A stretch of 64,000 bases of DNA. Origin: Enterococcus sp. HY326 (lineage in GTDB: Bacteria > Bacillota > Bacilli > Lactobacillales > Enterococcaceae). Below, piece by piece: positions 62,290-64,000 of this stretch. The notes under the pieces were generated by a model, which saw only the letters and a program-made list of their open reading frames with translations, did no database searches and was not told where the DNA came from. The stretch is taken from NCBI RefSeq assembly GCF_026157065.1, contig NZ_JANLGQ010000005.1, positions 1 to 64,000 on the forward strand, read 5' to 3'. Numbering within the stretch: the first letter of the stretch is position 1; each line of letters opens with the position of its first letter. The position numbers were made by a program, and so were the translations under genes.

Positions 62290-62629
62290 GTACTCCACTC
62301 CCAAACTATCTTTTTTTATTCATAAAATCGTGTAGCTTTTTTGATAAATCTCTTCTTATCAATATGCCTACATGCATAAATAGTGCCTACTGACACATAA
62401 CTTTATTCTAATGTTTGTCTTGGCAAGTGTCAACTCAATTTCCTGCTTTTGCCATAATGCCAATGGCAAAGAAACCGCTAAATAAAATTCTAATCACTTT
62501 TCAGTTCCTTTCCTTTAACAAACGCACCCTTCCCAATTGTCAGCAAAAACAAAATTAAGCTTTCTCCCACAAGAAAAAGCTGTTCTACAAAGAAATCTAA
62601 TCTTTGCAAAACAGCTTTTCTAAATTCAT
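62290..62629. other. Intergenic region: rny promoter side and terminator of the DUF4179-like gene
   Basis: No gene is seen. At 62570-62614 the minus strand has AAAAGCTGTTtTGCAAAGA pairing with TCTTTGtAGAACAGCTTTT, followed by TC-rich sequence, a probable terminator. Upstream of rny, AT-rich sequence holds no clear hexamer pair. Confidence 0.55.
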
Positions 62630-64000
62630 TTATCCTACCTTAACTTCAACCCCATTAATGATTAAAGCTTCGACATCATCAACATCTAAATACTCGCCGA
62701 AAATTTGAGCATCTTCAGTTTTTTGGTAGCTGGCCACAGTTAATGAGTCCTCATCGTAATAAGGAAACTCCTGACCATCCTTCATCCTCACTTGAATGTT
62801 CAGCGGCAATTCCTCTGCCGATAAATCTTCCTTCGTTTGTAAATCAGAAACAAAACTTAAGCTGATACCCGATAATTTTACGTCCTTTAAAGCGACTTTG
62901 TAGCCGGCAGAAGTAATGTCCACATCCCCGAGCTCAACTGTCGGCAAACTTTGCGGTTCTTTTAGTTTAATTGCCCAGTCTCCTGTTTGATAGACTTCAT
63001 AATCAAGACTTTCAAGTTTTAAATCATATTGACTCAGCTCATCTTGAGGTAAATCAAAAACAAGCTCCTCATAATCACCTCGCCCAGTCTCGTTATTGTG
63101 GGTGCCATAATCAATTCCAAAACTAGCAATCTCCTTAATCTCTTTTCCAGTTGTCTTATTGACAAAAGAAACGAAGGTATACTGCCGCTGGACAGTGTTT
63201 GGTTCTTTAATTTGTAGATGTAACAAATCATCTTTATAGGCAATATTCGATAGACTGACCTGCTTTTCTTCAGAAATCACCGCCGTCTTTTCCTCTGGTA
63301 ATAGCATTTCTGCTCCCAATTCCTCCAGGGTGAAACCATATTTTTTTTCTAGCTCAGGTATCATGCCGCCACCAAAACCACTTCGTTCTGAATCTTTAGT
63401 CCAAGTGGCATCCTTGGTTAAATATTGGGACAAATCAACCTCCACTACCTCATTGTTTTCCACCTGCCGACTAGAAAAACTATTCAGAGCGAAGGCATAA
63501 TTGTTTGCTCCTCCGTCAAAGGTATCAATCGAATGCACCAGGATGGTCGCCGTTTTCGTATCTGGATTGTAATCAATCACCTGAGCATTACCGCCACCAT
63601 TCATCTGCCAATCATTTAAAATCATGTCGCCACTTAGACGGTCCCCCGTCAAATCTGTCAGCTCCGCTAAAAAATGGGTGCTGTTAGTGTCCCGGAAGCT
63701 AGCCAACGCCCGCAGCTCTAGACCTTGGTCACTGACTGTCTCCGTCAGTTTATCTGTATTAAGCAACATTTCCTCTGCTTGATTGCCAAATAGCCGATAA
63801 TAAATGCTAATCAAACGATCCGCTTGAGTAAAGGCGGTCAAAAGCATCAAGGATGCTGCCGCCGCAATCAGCCAACCAATTTTTTTGCGTTTTTTCTTTT
63901 TATGAAGAACTGGCGAATCCGCTAATGTATCCCGCTGCTCCATGAACCGCTGTTGAATATTTTGAAAATTATCCTCAGTAAAAGTCTCCGTGTAACTCAA
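62630..64000 (-). CDS. DUF4179-like membrane protein, 5' end outside window
   Basis: At least 456 aa; the first codon visible is TTG at the very edge, so the true start probably lies outside. A basic stretch (HKKKKRKK, about 33-40) precedes one TM (about 43-60), then a large extracytoplasmic beta-rich region: ELRALASFRDTNSTHFLAEL, DDLLHLQIKEPN, and a final SLTVASYQKTEDAQIFGEYL. This matches the DUF4179/DUF5643-type proteins that often accompany ECF sigma factors as possible anti-sigma or envelope-stress sensors. The partner gene, if any, should lie to the right. Confidence 0.65.
   Translation of the reverse strand: MSYTETFTEDNFQNIQQRFMEQRDTLADSPVLHKKKKRKKIGWLIAAAASLMLLTAFTQADRLISIYYRLFGNQAEEMLLNTDKLTETVSDQGLELRALASFRDTNSTHFLAELTDLTGDRLSGDMILNDWQMNGGGNAQVIDYNPDTKTATILVHSIDTFDGGANNYAFALNSFSSRQVENNEVVEVDLSQYLTKDATWTKDSERSGFGGGMIPELEKKYGFTLEELGAEMLLPEEKTAVISEEKQVSLSNIAYKDDLLHLQIKEPNTVQRQYTFVSFVNKTTGKEIKEIASFGIDYGTHNNETGRGDYEELVFDLPQDELSQYDLKLESLDYEVYQTGDWAIKLKEPQSLPTVELGDVDITSAGYKVALKDVKLSGISLSFVSDLQTKEDLSAEELPLNIQVRMKDGQEFPYYDEDSLTVASYQKTEDAQIFGEYLDVDDVEALIINGVEVKVG

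Overview
The window reads as chromosome from an Enterococcus or a close member of the Enterococcaceae (low-GC Firmicute, lactic acid bacterium type). The grounds are: WxL/DUF916 surface-protein loci, LPxTG anchors, a ptb-buk-bkdDABC branched-chain keto acid operon in the E. faecalis order, a BusR-BusAA-BusAB osmolyte system, and a prs / glmU / purR / adcABC / ispE neighbourhood like that of E. faecalis. No rRNA, tRNA, CRISPR array or intact insertion sequence was seen. Everything here was read by eye; no database or folding program was run.

Layout. 1-2777 (minus) is the 5' part of a large secreted papain-family protease with near-identical 378-bp repeats; it runs off the left edge. 2778-3981 is a scar region holding a decayed IS3-family transposase, the tail of a membrane protein and a shred of the protease repeat. 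3982-20264 (minus) is one surface-biogenesis block: a regulator with a pseudo-receiver, a 1.26-kaa WxL protein, a small LPxTG protein, a short WxL protein, a DUF916/DUF3324 protein, a two-TM protein, two signal-peptidase-I homologues, a YfhO-like protein, two lipoproteins, a GtrB-like GT2 and a PTPS-related membrane protein. Three genes in this block are interrupted: a -1 shift in A8, a -1 shift in A7, and one in-frame TAA.

20712-29637 mixes housekeeping genes (prs, glmU, purR) with an XRE regulator, a five-module LPxTG protein, an ICMT-like methyltransferase and a LytTR/DUF3021 pair. 29893-33648 (plus) is busR-busAA-busAB, with a bipartite BusR-type operator lying across the busAA promoter. 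33780-40207 (minus) holds adcBCA-type zinc uptake with Zur-like boxes, ispE and mprF. 40374-46115 holds proC, a YczE/YitT-like protein, an XRE membrane regulator, a ketopantoate reductase, a LysR regulator and a PfoR-like PTS_EIIC protein.

46284-53088 (minus) is the ptb-buk-bkdDABC operon with a perfect cre upstream. 54075-60395 (minus) is a compact cluster: RpiR regulator, MlrC-type M81 hydrolase, M24-fold protein lacking key metal ligands, LicT-type antiterminator and PTS EIIBC with a RAT-like leader; its substrate is unknown. 60730-62289 is rny, and the window ends inside a DUF4179-like membrane protein.

The most unusual observation is the signal-peptidase-like gene at 11607-12550. Both catalytic dyad positions are replaced (Ser to Ala, Lys to Arg), and it can be read full length only by a -1 shift at A AAA AAG. 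The shift joins a start-bearing 35-codon segment to a 333-nt basic-rich frame that has no ATG, GTG or TTG codon. With the adjacent intact signal peptidase, the WxL proteins and the glycosylation-type membrane proteins, this looks like a dedicated surface-protein export or assembly locus.
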